Source: CATQHW01 sp965243545 (GTDB lineage Bacteria; Spirochaetota; Spirochaetia; SZUA-6; Bin103). Taken from it: a stretch of DNA of 64,000 nt. Where the stretch lies: positions 2,976,001-3,040,000 of the forward strand of contig OZ251573.1 of NCBI GenBank assembly GCA_965243545.1. The letters run 5' to 3'. Positions 26,175-35,009 of the stretch are shown piece after piece. The notes beneath the pieces are model-generated. The model was not told where the DNA came from. It saw only the letters and a list, made by a program, of their open reading frames with translations, and made no database searches. Every line of letters starts with the position of its first letter. Positions within the stretch are counted from its first letter, which is position 1. The translations under genes were made by a program, and so were the position numbers.

Positions 26175-27568
26175 CAGTAGTGTCCGGTCATAAATCAAGC
26201 AATCGCAACTGTTTATCGGACGGGTCCGGTTCCGAACTGTAATCTTCCATCGTAAGTGCTTCATGTAGCGGTACTTGCTCGAATGGCATGACCGATAAGA
26301 TCTGTAGCATTGTGTAGAGCGGCGTGTCGATCCCCAGCCGCTTGCGGATAATCGCGACCAGCACGTAGACCGACACCGCTATCCACAGTTGCGATTTCAC
26401 GGCATTCTCCGAAACTCCCAGAAAACGCTTCACCCGCAGGTGCTGTTTGACCCACTTGAAGAACAACTCGACCTGCCACCGACTCTTGTACAAACCACAG
26501 ATCGTCACCGCATCAAGTCCGGTCCGGTTGGTGAGAAACACCAGTGTTTGGCCGGATTGTGGGTCCCTGTAGCGGACACGCCGCAGACGGTCCCGGTACC
26601 TCAGCTTGGCCTGCGCCCCACCCAAAGCGATGATCTGATCCGAGATGACTCCTAGCGTTCGGTCCGTCGGCGTGGAGTACAGGCGCCGGTAGCGGATGTT
26701 CTTCTTGGCACGAGTCACGAAGAAGGCGCCGGCCTGGTCCAGCGCGTACAGGCGTTGAAAGTCGATGTAGGCGCGGTCCATGACGTACGTCGCGCCAGCC
26801 TCCGGCACCAGCAAATCAAGCACGTTGACGTCGTGTAACCTGCCGTCGGAGATGTGAATGAAACTTGGGATCGAACCTCGTAAATCCAACAGGGTATGCA
26901 TCTTGACCGCCGCCTTGGTGGCTCGGAACGCCGCCCAGGGGAAGATCGACAGGCAGAGATCGACGGTCGTGGAGTCCAGTGCGTAGGCGGTCTCGTTCAA
27001 CTTGGTGGCCAACATCTCGTCGGCGTACAGTGCGCGCGCCTGCACGATCAACCGTTGGGCGAAGTCCGCGTAGATCCGCCAATCGCGCCGCTCGTTGGCA
27101 TCGGCCAAGGTAGAGCGGCGCACCGGTGTCCGGAATCCACAGTGATAGAGCTTGGTAGAACGAGCCGCCAGGCAGGCTTCGATGTCGCGCAGACTCTCGC
27201 GGTGCGTGAGTTGCGCGAAGGCGAGCGCACGATAGTGCTCGGTGCAGCGTAACGTACGGACCTTGCGGTCGCCGGCGTAGCGATCGACGATGCGAGCGAA
27301 AGTCGTCCACGGCAGGTAGTTCATTACCTGGGAGAACAGGGTCTGGCCGAAATACATGCCAGCAGGTTAGGCGAATGCGGCCGAGGGGTGCTGCACCGAG
27401 CCGCCGGTCGGCTGTGGCGAACCGACCGGTACGCCGGACGGCTGTGGGCCAGCGGATCGCGTGAGACGGCCGAATCAAGTTCAAGTCGCCACCACCCGAT
27501 TTTGCCTGTAACCTTTATGTGTGTAATCAGTTACAATCACGCGACGGTCTCCAAACCGGACAGTACTG
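26175..27568 (-). mobile_element. Complete IS4-family insertion sequence
   Basis: 1394-bp element. Terminal inverted repeats are CAGTAGTGTCCGGT at the left (26175-26188) and CAGTACTGTCCGGT at the right (27568-27555 on the minus strand), 13 of 14 matching. It is flanked by a perfect 9-10 bp duplication. It contains one intact transposase gene on the minus strand; 27358-27568 is its leader with no other gene. Intact ends, transposase and duplication point to a recent insertion. Confidence 0.92.
26188..27357 (-). CDS. IS4-family transposase (DUF4372 N-terminus)
   Basis: 389 residues, full length. The N-terminus YFGQTLFSQVMNYLPWTTF is the DUF4372 domain found in this IS4 subgroup. The DDE domain shows the first Asp in YALDSTTVDLCLSIFPWA, the second in YVMDRAYIDF, and the Y-x2-R-x3-E-x6-K signature in YKSRWQVELFFKWVKQHL. 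No frameshift or stop, so it is likely active. The stop codon lies at the left inverted repeat. Confidence 0.95.
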   Translation of the reverse strand: MYFGQTLFSQVMNYLPWTTFARIVDRYAGDRKVRTLRCTEHYRALAFAQLTHRESLRDIEACLAARSTKLYHCGFRTPVRRSTLADANERRDWRIYADFAQRLIVQARALYADEMLATKLNETAYALDSTTVDLCLSIFPWAAFRATKAAVKMHTLLDLRGSIPSFIHISDGRLHDVNVLDLLVPEAGATYVMDRAYIDFQRLYALDQAGAFFVTRAKKNIRYRRLYSTPTDRTLGVISDQIIALGGAQAKLRYRDRLRRVRYRDPQSGQTLVFLTNRTGLDAVTICGLYKSRWQVELFFKWVKQHLRVKRFLGVSENAVKSQLWIAVSVYVLVAIIRKRLGIDTPLYTMLQILSVMPFEQVPLHEALTMEDYSSEPDPSDKQLRLLDL

Positions 27569-27577
27569 TCGTAAATT
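27569..27577. repeat. Target-site duplication, right copy
   Basis: tcgtaaatt, matching 26166-26174; one copy is needed to restore the interrupted gene. Confidence 0.88.
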
Positions 27578-28085
27578 CGATGAGCGACCTGTTCCATAAG
27601 GACGTAGATGCAGGCTTTATTGATCTTGTATTTGATACCATGGAAGCTGCCGATCGCCATGTATACCAGATACTCACAAAGCGCAGCTCTCTAATGACGA
27701 GCTACCTGACAGGTCGATACGCCAGCGGTTTAGCACCGTCGCATATATGGTGCGGAGTTTCAGTCGAAGATCGTAAAGCAGCCGCAAGAATACGGCATCT
27801 TAGAGGCGCTCCAGTGCACGTCCGATTTCTTTCCCTTGAGCCCCTCCTTGGCCCCTTAGAGGATATTGACCTAGACGGAATATCATGGGTTATTGTTGGC
27901 GGCGAGAGCGGACCCAGAGCCCGCCCAATGGAGCAGCGGTGGGTTCTTGACATTAGAGATCAATGCAAGAAGAGCGGCGTCTATTTCTTCTTCAAGCAGT
28001 GGGGAGGACCAACACCGAAGTCTCGCGGACGTCGCCTTGAAGGTGTGGAATACAACGCCATACCAGATCATAATACGAGCATATC

Positions 28086-29630
28086 ATGAACTTTCAGTGG
28101 CATCCTAATGAAGCACCACCGTTGATAGAACCGGCTAGCAAGGCAAAGCTCGCCGTCTTTCGTGCCTACTTACGGTCCTATTTTGACCGATTGAACGTGA
28201 ATCCGCATCGTGATACGTTCAGAATTGATCTTGTAGATGGGTTTGCAGGTGGCGGCATCTTTCGGGACGGCAATACAGTAGTTGACGGCACTCCCTTGAT
28301 CATGCTCCAGGAGACAGAATCTGCAGTAGACAGACTCAACCGGAAGCGTAGAAAACCGCTACGTTTTAGTTGCGCGTATCACTTCGTAGATAAGGAGAGG
28401 GAGCATACCGATTACCTCCGAAGAGTTCTCACTGAACCTGGTTACCAAGTGAATGGTGGAAACATCCAGATTCATACCAATTCGTTTGCAAATGTCGAAG
28501 GGCGGGTCATTGAGGAGGTGAAGATACGTCATCCGATATCTGGACGTGCGATTTTCCTTCTCGACCAAACCGGATACTCGCAGGCCAGTCTCTCGATGGT
28601 TGGGCGAATCTTCCGTGATCTCCCGGCGGCCGAAGTGATACTTACATTCGCGGCCGAAGCGCTAGTGAACTATCTCCCGAAGACGCCGGAAGACCTCAGA
28701 GCGGTTAGTTCGCTGGAATTGCCTGTATCAAGGCTACGTGAATTGATTGAGTACAGAGACGGATTTGGCGGACGACCACTTATTCAGAGAGTGCTGCGGG
28801 ATAGTGCTCGTTTGATCACTGGCGCTCGATTCGATACCCCCTTCTTTATTCGACCGAGGCAGTCGAGGCGGGCGCTTTGGTTCTTTCATCTCTCCCAACA
28901 TCCGACCGCTCGGGACGTGATGATACAGCGGCATTGGGACCTCTCCAACACGTTTGAGCATTACGGTCACGGCGGTATTGGTATGCTAGGATGGGACGAA
29001 TTTCGAGCTTCCGAGACGTTGCCTATATTTCGCTTCGGTGGCCGTCCACAGCTGCGAGTGCTCCGGAATCCAGCGCTCCACGATCTCCTGCAGCAAAGCG
29101 TACTGAAGCCGGGTATGCAGGTGCGCGTCCAGCTCGTCGATGAAATAGATGGCGTTGGTAAAGTGCTCGCGCCGAACAAACAGGTTGAGCAGGATGTTGA
29201 ATATCTCTTTTTCGCCGTTGCTGAGCAAGTCGTAGTGGATGTTCGACCGCCCTTTTCTGAACCGAATGTCCGGCGGCGTTCCTTCCAGCGCCGGAATCAT
29301 GCCGGTCAGGCGCAGGGCGGTCGCTCCGCCGTTGCCGAAGACTCTGACCATCGCGTCGTTGATCGGCTCCAGGAAACGAGCCTTCATCTGCTCGGAGTCG
29401 AAGCGCTCGCCCCACACCACGCGCAGGATCTGCGCGGTGACGTGGGAGACGTCGGCCTCGAAGCGAGTATCCCACTCTATCGATCGCTGCGGGCGGTCGG
29501 CGTCGGCCGGCAGGTCGGCGGCAAGGCCGCTACGGCGCCGGAGCTCAGGGACGGTGCGGAGCGAACTTCTGCCGTAAAACGCATCCCGCAGGTTCAGCTC
29601 CCGGCAGCACGTCGTCTCCCGCCGGTTTGA
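28086..29630 (+). pseudogene. tcmP: Three-Cys-motif partner protein TcmP, 3' truncated
   Basis: ATG 28086 overlaps the preceding TGA (ATGA). The first 315 or so residues are TcmP: FRIDLVDGFAGGG near the N-terminus, FLLDQTGYSQ, and a late HGGIGMLGWDEFRASETLPIF segment. After about 29035 the frame continues only because it is antisense to the truncated AAA gene, ending at 29630. The native TcmP C-terminus is missing. TcmP is the usual partner of the Gp37/Gp68 protein; with that gene broken by an IS, the pair is likely dead. Composition is AT-richer than neighbours. Confidence 0.82.
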
Positions 29631-29888
29631 CCGCCGAAGGGTGTATCCGCCGCCGAGTAAACAGGTTACCGAAACGTCTTGGTCCCGATCCTTCTTGATG
29701 AAGCTCATGTGCGGATCCGCCGTGCCTTTTGATGGACCGGAGAGATACTCCAAGGCGTCGAATATGGATGATTTTCCGCTTCCGTTCGCTCCGATCAGCA
29801 ACACCAGCTTTGCCGGAGCCGCCGATAGATCGATCTTGAGGTCGGTGAACCGCTTGAAGTTCCGGAGACGGAGTTCGCTGACGTTCAT
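28986..29888 (-). pseudogene. AAA ATPase, 3' truncated, last gene of the defence operon
   Basis: ATG 29888 overlaps the methyltransferase stop (ATGA). Encodes VSELRLRNFKRFTDLKIDL, Walker A LIGANGSGKSSIFDAL, a signature-like YDLLSNGEKEIFNILLNL, and Walker B IYFIDELDAHLHTRLQ. After SQLWTAT (about 29046) the reading becomes antisense TcmP sequence and stops at 28986, so the C-terminal part with the switch histidine (normally in the next strand, THS) is lost. It probably once worked with the adjacent methyltransferase system. Confidence 0.8.
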
Positions 29889-32662
29889 ACGCGGAAGACC
29901 TTCATCACTTCGTCGCCGAGGTGGTTGATCACCTTGACGGCGATGCGGCCGGAGGCGGGGCGCTCGAAGGGGCGGGACGTGTCGCTGCGTAGCGTCTCCC
30001 AGGCGTCGCGGTCGATCTCGGCCTTGAGGGTGGTCTTGAGCGCCTTGTAGGGATCGTTGGCGCCCAGGAAGTAGGCGTGGCGGACGAAGAAGCTCTCCTC
30101 GTTGTAGTCGGTGTCGATGAACCAGCAGGCGATGCCTTCGGGGCCGTCGCTGCGGATTTCGCCGGTGCCGGGATGGAATACGTCCACGCCGTTCACCTTG
30201 ACTCGGAAGCGGCCGTCGCCGTCCGGCAGGATGTCGACGTCGGGCTCGCCGAAGATCACGAACAGGTTGCCGGCGCCGGTGTTCTTCAGGGCGCCGGCCA
30301 TGTGCAGGTCGGCGTTCATGCGCGCCTTGAGCACCGGGACGCGGGCGAGGCGGCGGAACTCCGAGGCGTGCGCTTCGTAGCTGAACGCGCAGGCGATCAG
30401 CACGTCGAATTCGGAGTCGGCGGCTTCGCGGGCGGCAACGACCAGCTCGGCGCGGGTGACGGTGCCGAACTCGGGGCCGATGAAGATGCCGGCGCGGCGT
30501 TCGGCGCCGGAGTCGCCCTCGACGTACCGGCCCTCGGCGCAGATCAGTTCGCCGGGCCACGGGGAGAGCGCGGTGAAGTCGATGCGGTCTTCCTTGTGCG
30601 CCTGCTGCACGCCGGCGGTCGTGAGGTGCTCCAGGATCGTGGCGGCGAAATCCTGCGGCGCGTCGTAGCCGGTACGGCTTTCGGCCAGGTGGTCGATCGG
30701 CTCGTCGTTTTCGTCTACGCCAAGGGTGCGGTGCGGGGCCAGGCTGTCGACCGTGAACGGGCCGGCGACGCGGACAATGCCGCGGTCCTCGTAGGGCTTG
30801 TCGTAGAGGTATTCGTAGTCGGCCTTAGCGGCGATACAGGAGTCGATCTCCCGCTGCCGGGCGATGCGCGCTTCCCACCAGCGGCGGTGCAGGCCGGCGG
30901 CGTTGGCGGCCCACCGGTCGTCCGCTTCGCGCGGGAGTTCCCACTCCTCCCAGGCGCGGCCCAGGGCGGCGTTCAGTTGCGCACGTAGCGGCTCCAGCTT
31001 CTCCTGCCAGCGGTCGTAGACCACGTCGATCTCGGCATTGTTGGCGATTGACCTGAGAGTGATGTGCGGCACCCGTTCGTACACGAACCCTTGCCGGATA
31101 TCGCCGCGCGTCGGGCTCTCTGACGGCACCGTCTGCGAAAGTTCCGCTTCCTTGGCGCGTCCTTCCACGCTGTCGGCGAGCAGATAGTACGGATACCGCG
31201 CCCCCATCACGCGGGAGCGTGCCAAGGCGAGCGCGACGCGCGAGGTGTCAATGGTGATCCAGCGTCGCCCCCACTGTTCGGCGACAAAGGCCGTGGTGCC
31301 GGACCCGCAGGTTGGGTCCAGCACAAGGTCGCCGGGGTCGGTGGTCATGAGGATGCAGCGTTGAATCAGCCGAGTGCTCGTCTGAACGACGTAGGACTTC
31401 ACGACTTCCGGGCCGGTGTCCGTCCACAGGTTACTGAGCTCAGCGGCAGGATAGTCGCCATGGTAGTAAACAGATCTTAGAACGGTCTTGTCTGGCTGAA
31501 CACGACTCGCCGCCAGCAGCCGTCGGAATCCAGTGAGCGAATACCGCCAACTTCGCATTGGCGGTATTCGCCATGTGGAACCGAAGCACTGCCGCGGCTC
31601 GTGATCGCCAGCATTCATCGAGTGCAGCGGCAGTTTCTGAAATGCTCGGGTGCCGAAAGGAAGGGTGGAAGTGTCCCGCTTTTCGTTGCGCGACATCGGC
31701 CTTCGGTGTCCGTCGACGCCCTCAACCTGGTTGTACATACCAGTCTCTATCTCACGCTCCTGGAGGAGCCGGCGGAACTTGTTGGATCCCGAGTCCTTGC
31801 AATACCAGCAAAGATAGTCAGTTACCGCCTTCGGCGACCGCTCCCTTGTCGTACCGCTACTCACGCGGCACGCAATCAAGCTCACGCAATTCTCAGCGCC
31901 GAGAATCTCATCCATCACTGCCCGCACGCGGTGGACGTTTTGGTCGCCGATCTGCACGAAGATGCTGCCGCTCTCGGTGAGCAGGTCGCGCGCCACCAGC
32001 AGCCGGTCGCGCAGATACGTCAGGTACGAGTGAATCCCGTCGCGCCACGTGTCGCGGAACGCTTTGACCTGCTCCGGCTCGCGGGTGACGTGCTCGGCCT
32101 TGCCGTCCTGTACCTCGCGGCTGGTCGTGGACCACTGGAAGTTGGAGTTGAACTTGATGCCGTAGGGCGGATCGAGATAGATGCACTGCACCTTGCCGCG
32201 CAGCCCCTCGCGCTCGGCCAGCGACGCCATCACCTGCAGGCTGTCGCCCAGGATCATGCGGTTCGACCAGTTGGCGTCGTGGCGGTAGAACTCGGTGCGG
32301 GCGTCGCCGTCCGGCAGGCCGTTGAAGTCCGCGAACAGGTCGGGCTGCTCGTCCGCCTCCCGCTCCGCCGCCTTGCTGCGGCGCAGCAGGTCGTCGATCA
32401 GCGCCTTGGGGTGGACCTTCTCCTGGATGAACAGCGGCGGCGCCTGCACGACCAGATCGGACGAATCCTGCTCATCCTTGCCGCGCCACACGAGTTGCGG
32501 ATCGAGGTCGCGGTTGCGCCGCTCGTAGGCGACGCGCACCGGCGCTTGGTCCGCCTTCTCCATCATCGACCGATACTCGGCGGTCGGGATATTCCTTCGC
32601 GACGCCTCATCGTGCGTAATCGTCTCTACTGCCTTGGGCTGCTTTCGCCTTGTCTTTGCCAT
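29885..32662 (-). CDS. Type III-like adenine-specific DNA methyltransferase (Mod)
   Basis: 925 residues. A beta-class amino-methyltransferase: catalytic CIYLDPPYGIKF at about 162-168 comes before the SAM motif LDPTCGSGTTAFVAEQWGRR near 450. The long C-terminal half carries target-recognition and accessory sequence. It pairs with the restriction subunit encoded 8 kb upstream in the same operon; the two resemble the uncharacterised type III-like systems whose nuclease is named BPTD_3080. GGAGGAG precedes the ATG. A palindrome at 31537-31571 interrupts the middle. Confidence 0.88.
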   Translation of the reverse strand: MAKTRRKQPKAVETITHDEASRRNIPTAEYRSMMEKADQAPVRVAYERRNRDLDPQLVWRGKDEQDSSDLVVQAPPLFIQEKVHPKALIDDLLRRSKAAEREADEQPDLFADFNGLPDGDARTEFYRHDANWSNRMILGDSLQVMASLAEREGLRGKVQCIYLDPPYGIKFNSNFQWSTTSREVQDGKAEHVTREPEQVKAFRDTWRDGIHSYLTYLRDRLLVARDLLTESGSIFVQIGDQNVHRVRAVMDEILGAENCVSLIACRVSSGTTRERSPKAVTDYLCWYCKDSGSNKFRRLLQEREIETGMYNQVEGVDGHRRPMSRNEKRDTSTLPFGTRAFQKLPLHSMNAGDHEPRQCFGSTWRIPPMRSWRYSLTGFRRLLAASRVQPDKTVLRSVYYHGDYPAAELSNLWTDTGPEVVKSYVVQTSTRLIQRCILMTTDPGDLVLDPTCGSGTTAFVAEQWGRRWITIDTSRVALALARSRVMGARYPYYLLADSVEGRAKEAELSQTVPSESPTRGDIRQGFVYERVPHITLRSIANNAEIDVVYDRWQEKLEPLRAQLNAALGRAWEEWELPREADDRWAANAAGLHRRWWEARIARQREIDSCIAAKADYEYLYDKPYEDRGIVRVAGPFTVDSLAPHRTLGVDENDEPIDHLAESRTGYDAPQDFAATILEHLTTAGVQQAHKEDRIDFTALSPWPGELICAEGRYVEGDSGAERRAGIFIGPEFGTVTRAELVVAAREAADSEFDVLIACAFSYEAHASEFRRLARVPVLKARMNADLHMAGALKNTGAGNLFVIFGEPDVDILPDGDGRFRVKVNGVDVFHPGTGEIRSDGPEGIACWFIDTDYNEESFFVRHAYFLGANDPYKALKTTLKAEIDRDAWETLRSDTSRPFERPASGRIAVKVINHLGDEVMKVFRV
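31537..31571. repeat. Perfect 14-bp inverted repeat inside the methyltransferase gene
   Basis: gcgaataccgccaa, a 7-nt loop, then ttggcggtattcgc. It codes for TWRIPPMRSWRYS, which looks longer than the corresponding segment of related methyltransferases. It could be a templated inverted duplication. Confidence 0.85.
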
Positions 32663-32707
32663 CTATCGGTAATCTCCTCCGTCATCAAACAACGATTGCG
32701 TCTCTCT

Positions 32708-33166
32708 TTACGTAGTCGCGTATCTCGGCGAACGTCCGCGTCGAAGGGACGCCAGGTCGTAAATCCTGGTGAGCGCCTGCCCGAACCGGAATGCGGCGTC
32801 GGTCAGCTGCTCAGGGGTAGTGTCGAGGCAGAAAGCGCCACCGTCCCACTGTAATCCGCATTCGCCCATGATGCGTTCGAGCAGCATCCCGGGGCTTCCC
32901 TCCATGAACGAGTCGACGTCGTGCTCGTAGCTGGCGTGCATGAGCGTATGGCCGCGATCCGACAGCCGCAGGCCGCCTGCCGGCGCTTCGGAAACGTGGA
33001 TGGGATAACCGTCCCCGTCGGGAAAGCGGAACGGCGTCCGCAGCATCAGTGCCCCGTCCGGGCGGCGCTGCAGCTTTACGTCCTCACAGAGACGCTCGCA
33101 CAGGAGCTTCTGCAGCGCGCTGGCGTCGTGGTCCCTGTACATGCGCGAGCCTGTCTCCGTCGCCAT
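32708..33166 (-). CDS. DUF1828-like protein
   Basis: 152 residues, start ATG sharing one base with the DUF4276 stop (TGATG). It resembles DUF1828: MLRTPFRFPDGDGYPIHVSE, then LRLSDRGHTLMHASYEHDVD, matching the 'x-L-T-D-x-G-x-T' pattern. No enzyme motif is visible. Related small proteins accompany restriction-like and TA-like loci; a regulatory or toxin-neutralising role is guesswork. It lies 45 bp ahead of the methyltransferase. Confidence 0.5.
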   Translation of the reverse strand: MATETGSRMYRDHDASALQKLLCERLCEDVKLQRRPDGALMLRTPFRFPDGDGYPIHVSEAPAGGLRLSDRGHTLMHASYEHDVDSFMEGSPGMLLERIMGECGLQWDGGAFCLDTTPEQLTDAAFRFGQALTRIYDLASLRRGRSPRYATT

Positions 33167-33774
33167 CAGTCGGGACCGATCCAGTGGCCTGCCAAGTCAG
33201 CTACCGTGCGCCACATCTTGCGGAATGATGGCGCGCCTCGTCTTGCCTGATCGAGATCGAAAAGGCTACTGAACGCCGGTTGGTCCCGCGTCTCCTCGTA
33301 TGCTCTACCGGACGGCATACGATTGGCAAGCCATCCCTTCGCATTGCGGATCGACTCTGGCCTGTCTGGGGCGGTTGCATTGGCATTCAGATCGCGGAGG
33401 CCGGCGAGCGAGTCGGCGGCGGCAAGGAACCACGCCTCGTATTCTTGGCACGCCAGCACCACCCCTATACGCCGGTCGCTACGAGCGTCGGTGGCACGTC
33501 GGAGGATAACAGGTGCCAACTCGCGAGGACAGTCGTCGTCAGCGTCGAGCATGATCAGTATGCCGCCGTCCGGGCCGGATTGACGTGCGGCGAGCTCGAC
33601 GTACTGCTCCAGTACGCGCTCTTTGAGTAAGCGCTTTCGGTTCACCCTGATCGGTTTGGGCACCTCAACAGTATTGCCGGGAGCGACGGCGGCGGCGATG
33701 CGCCGGATAAGAATTGGCGCCGCTTGCACTTCCCCGGCTCCTTCGACGATCGCGATGATCTTGGGAGTCGTCAT
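33166..33774 (-). CDS. DUF4276 TOPRIM-like protein
   Basis: 202 residues. IIAIVEGAGEVQAAPILIRR supplies the TOPRIM Glu, ILIMLDADDDCP the D-x-D, and LACQEYEAWFLAA is the DUF4276 signature. Family members are predicted metal-dependent nucleases encoded beside AAA ATPases, together forming a split OLD-like system. That is the arrangement here: the upstream gene is an AAA ATPase with ATGA overlap. Confidence 0.82.
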   Translation of the reverse strand: MTTPKIIAIVEGAGEVQAAPILIRRIAAAVAPGNTVEVPKPIRVNRKRLLKERVLEQYVELAARQSGPDGGILIMLDADDDCPRELAPVILRRATDARSDRRIGVVLACQEYEAWFLAAADSLAGLRDLNANATAPDRPESIRNAKGWLANRMPSGRAYEETRDQPAFSSLFDLDQARRGAPSFRKMWRTVADLAGHWIGPD

Positions 33775-35009
33775 CCCTTGTCTGCCGTCTCGAACAGATC
33801 GAGTCGAAACTGCGATGACTGGTTGGGGTCGGGGCGCAACTGGTCGATTCTCAGTAGTTCGCCGGCGGTGAAGAGGTGATCTCGGAGCGAGGAGCGGCCT
33901 GCTTCATCCAGGGGGCCGATCCAGGTTTCGGCGTGTTCCGAGAGTACGGCGAGGATCGACGTATCAGAGATGGTGTCGTTGTCGAGCAGATCGGCGCTGT
34001 GGCTGGTGACGATTACCTGCGCCGACCGGCTGGCTTCCCTCAGGCTGTCGATGAGCACGCCCGCGGCAGCCGGATGCAGCGCATTTTCCGGCTCCTCAAT
34101 CCCGACCAGGGTTGTCCCGGCCGCGTTGCGGCCGTCTTCCTGGAACAGCGCGACCAGGACGCCGAGCGCACGCAAGGTGCCGTCGGACATGTTGATGGGC
34201 GTGAAACGCCACGGATGCTGCGCGCCGCGCACTTCCTGACGAAAGTCGAGGGTGAGCCAGGTTCCCATCGTTCGGGGCGCTACGCCGGTGATTCCGGGCG
34301 TGATCGCGGCCAGGTATTCCTCGACGGTCGTCTTGCCCCTGCTGCCGAGATTGGATAGGACGCTCGCCAAGTTGCCGCCGTCCCGCTTCAGCAGATCGCC
34401 GGGGTCGGGCGCATGTAGATTGCGGATCGCCTCCGGGTTCAGATTGTAGAAACCCATCCCGGACAGGGCGTCGTAGACGGGGCGGAACGCAGGGAACCCC
34501 GACATGGCGACCAGATAGAGGCGGTCGTTCGCGCAGGCAGGCGGATTGGCAATCGTCCCGCGGACCACGGCCCCGTCCTCGACCCGGTAATGGTCGTGAC
34601 CGTCCGCGCCGGCCACAAAGCACTCCTCCTGCTGTACGCCGTAGCCGCCGCGCGGCTTTGCGCCGACCCGGAACGCATACCAGGCTTCGGCGCGCGGAAG
34701 TTGAAGATCGAGCCGGATGCCGAAGTGGTTGGGGTGACCTCCGGAACGGCGGCGCACTTCCTGTACGCCGCCGCGCTCGCGTAGCGCGTGGTCCAGCGAG
34801 AAACGCAAAGCCTCGGCCACGAAGCGTAACGCGTCCAGGAAGTTGCTCTTGCCGCTGCCGTTCGGCCCGACCAGAAAGGAGAGCGGTCCCGGCCGCACGT
34901 CACAGGCGGCAATGCTTTTGTAGTTCCTCAGGCGAACGCGGGTCACCAGCCGGGAATCGCCAGCCTCGGCGCCGTTCACGGCACTGTCCGCCACCCGTAC
35001 GGCCTTCAC
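33771..35009 (-). CDS. AAA (ABC-type) ATPase, partner of DUF4276
   Basis: 412 residues: VRLRNYKSIAACDVRPGPLSFLVGPNGSGKSN (Walker A at 47-55), Q/signature region PINMSDGTLRALGVL, Walker B TTLVGIEEPENALHPAA and the switch His in VIVTSHSADLLD. This is an AAA_21-type protein without its own nuclease domain; the following DUF4276 protein probably supplies TOPRIM activity. It overlaps both neighbours by 4 bp. Confidence 0.88.
   Translation of the reverse strand: MKAVRVADSAVNGAEAGDSRLVTRVRLRNYKSIAACDVRPGPLSFLVGPNGSGKSNFLDALRFVAEALRFSLDHALRERGGVQEVRRRSGGHPNHFGIRLDLQLPRAEAWYAFRVGAKPRGGYGVQQEECFVAGADGHDHYRVEDGAVVRGTIANPPACANDRLYLVAMSGFPAFRPVYDALSGMGFYNLNPEAIRNLHAPDPGDLLKRDGGNLASVLSNLGSRGKTTVEEYLAAITPGITGVAPRTMGTWLTLDFRQEVRGAQHPWRFTPINMSDGTLRALGVLVALFQEDGRNAAGTTLVGIEEPENALHPAAAGVLIDSLREASRSAQVIVTSHSADLLDNDTISDTSILAVLSEHAETWIGPLDEAGRSSLRDHLFTAGELLRIDQLRPDPNQSSQFRLDLFETADKG

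Larger units (their letters stand above)
25949..28089 (+). pseudogene. Gp37/Gp68 (DUF5131) three-Cys-motif protein, split by an IS4 element
   Basis: The 5' part (25949-26174) begins MGDRSRIEWTDATWNPVTG and holds the three-Cys motif C-x6-C-x2-C (CTKVSRGCDNC). The 3' part (27569-28089) continues MSDLFHKDVDAGFIDLVFD and SHIWCGVSVEDR, then WVIVGGESGPRARP. Removing the IS and one target copy rejoins the frame exactly as ...RRIFVNSMSDLF..., giving a normal protein of about 250 residues. This family resembles radical-SAM-type enzymes and is encoded with TcmP, here overlapping by ATGA. Base composition is clearly lower in G+C than the host. Confidence 0.88.

Noticed and set aside
29046..29630. C-terminal 195 residues of the TcmP open frame as a real domain
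   Set aside because: This stretch is exactly antisense to the truncated AAA gene and carries no TcmP similarity.
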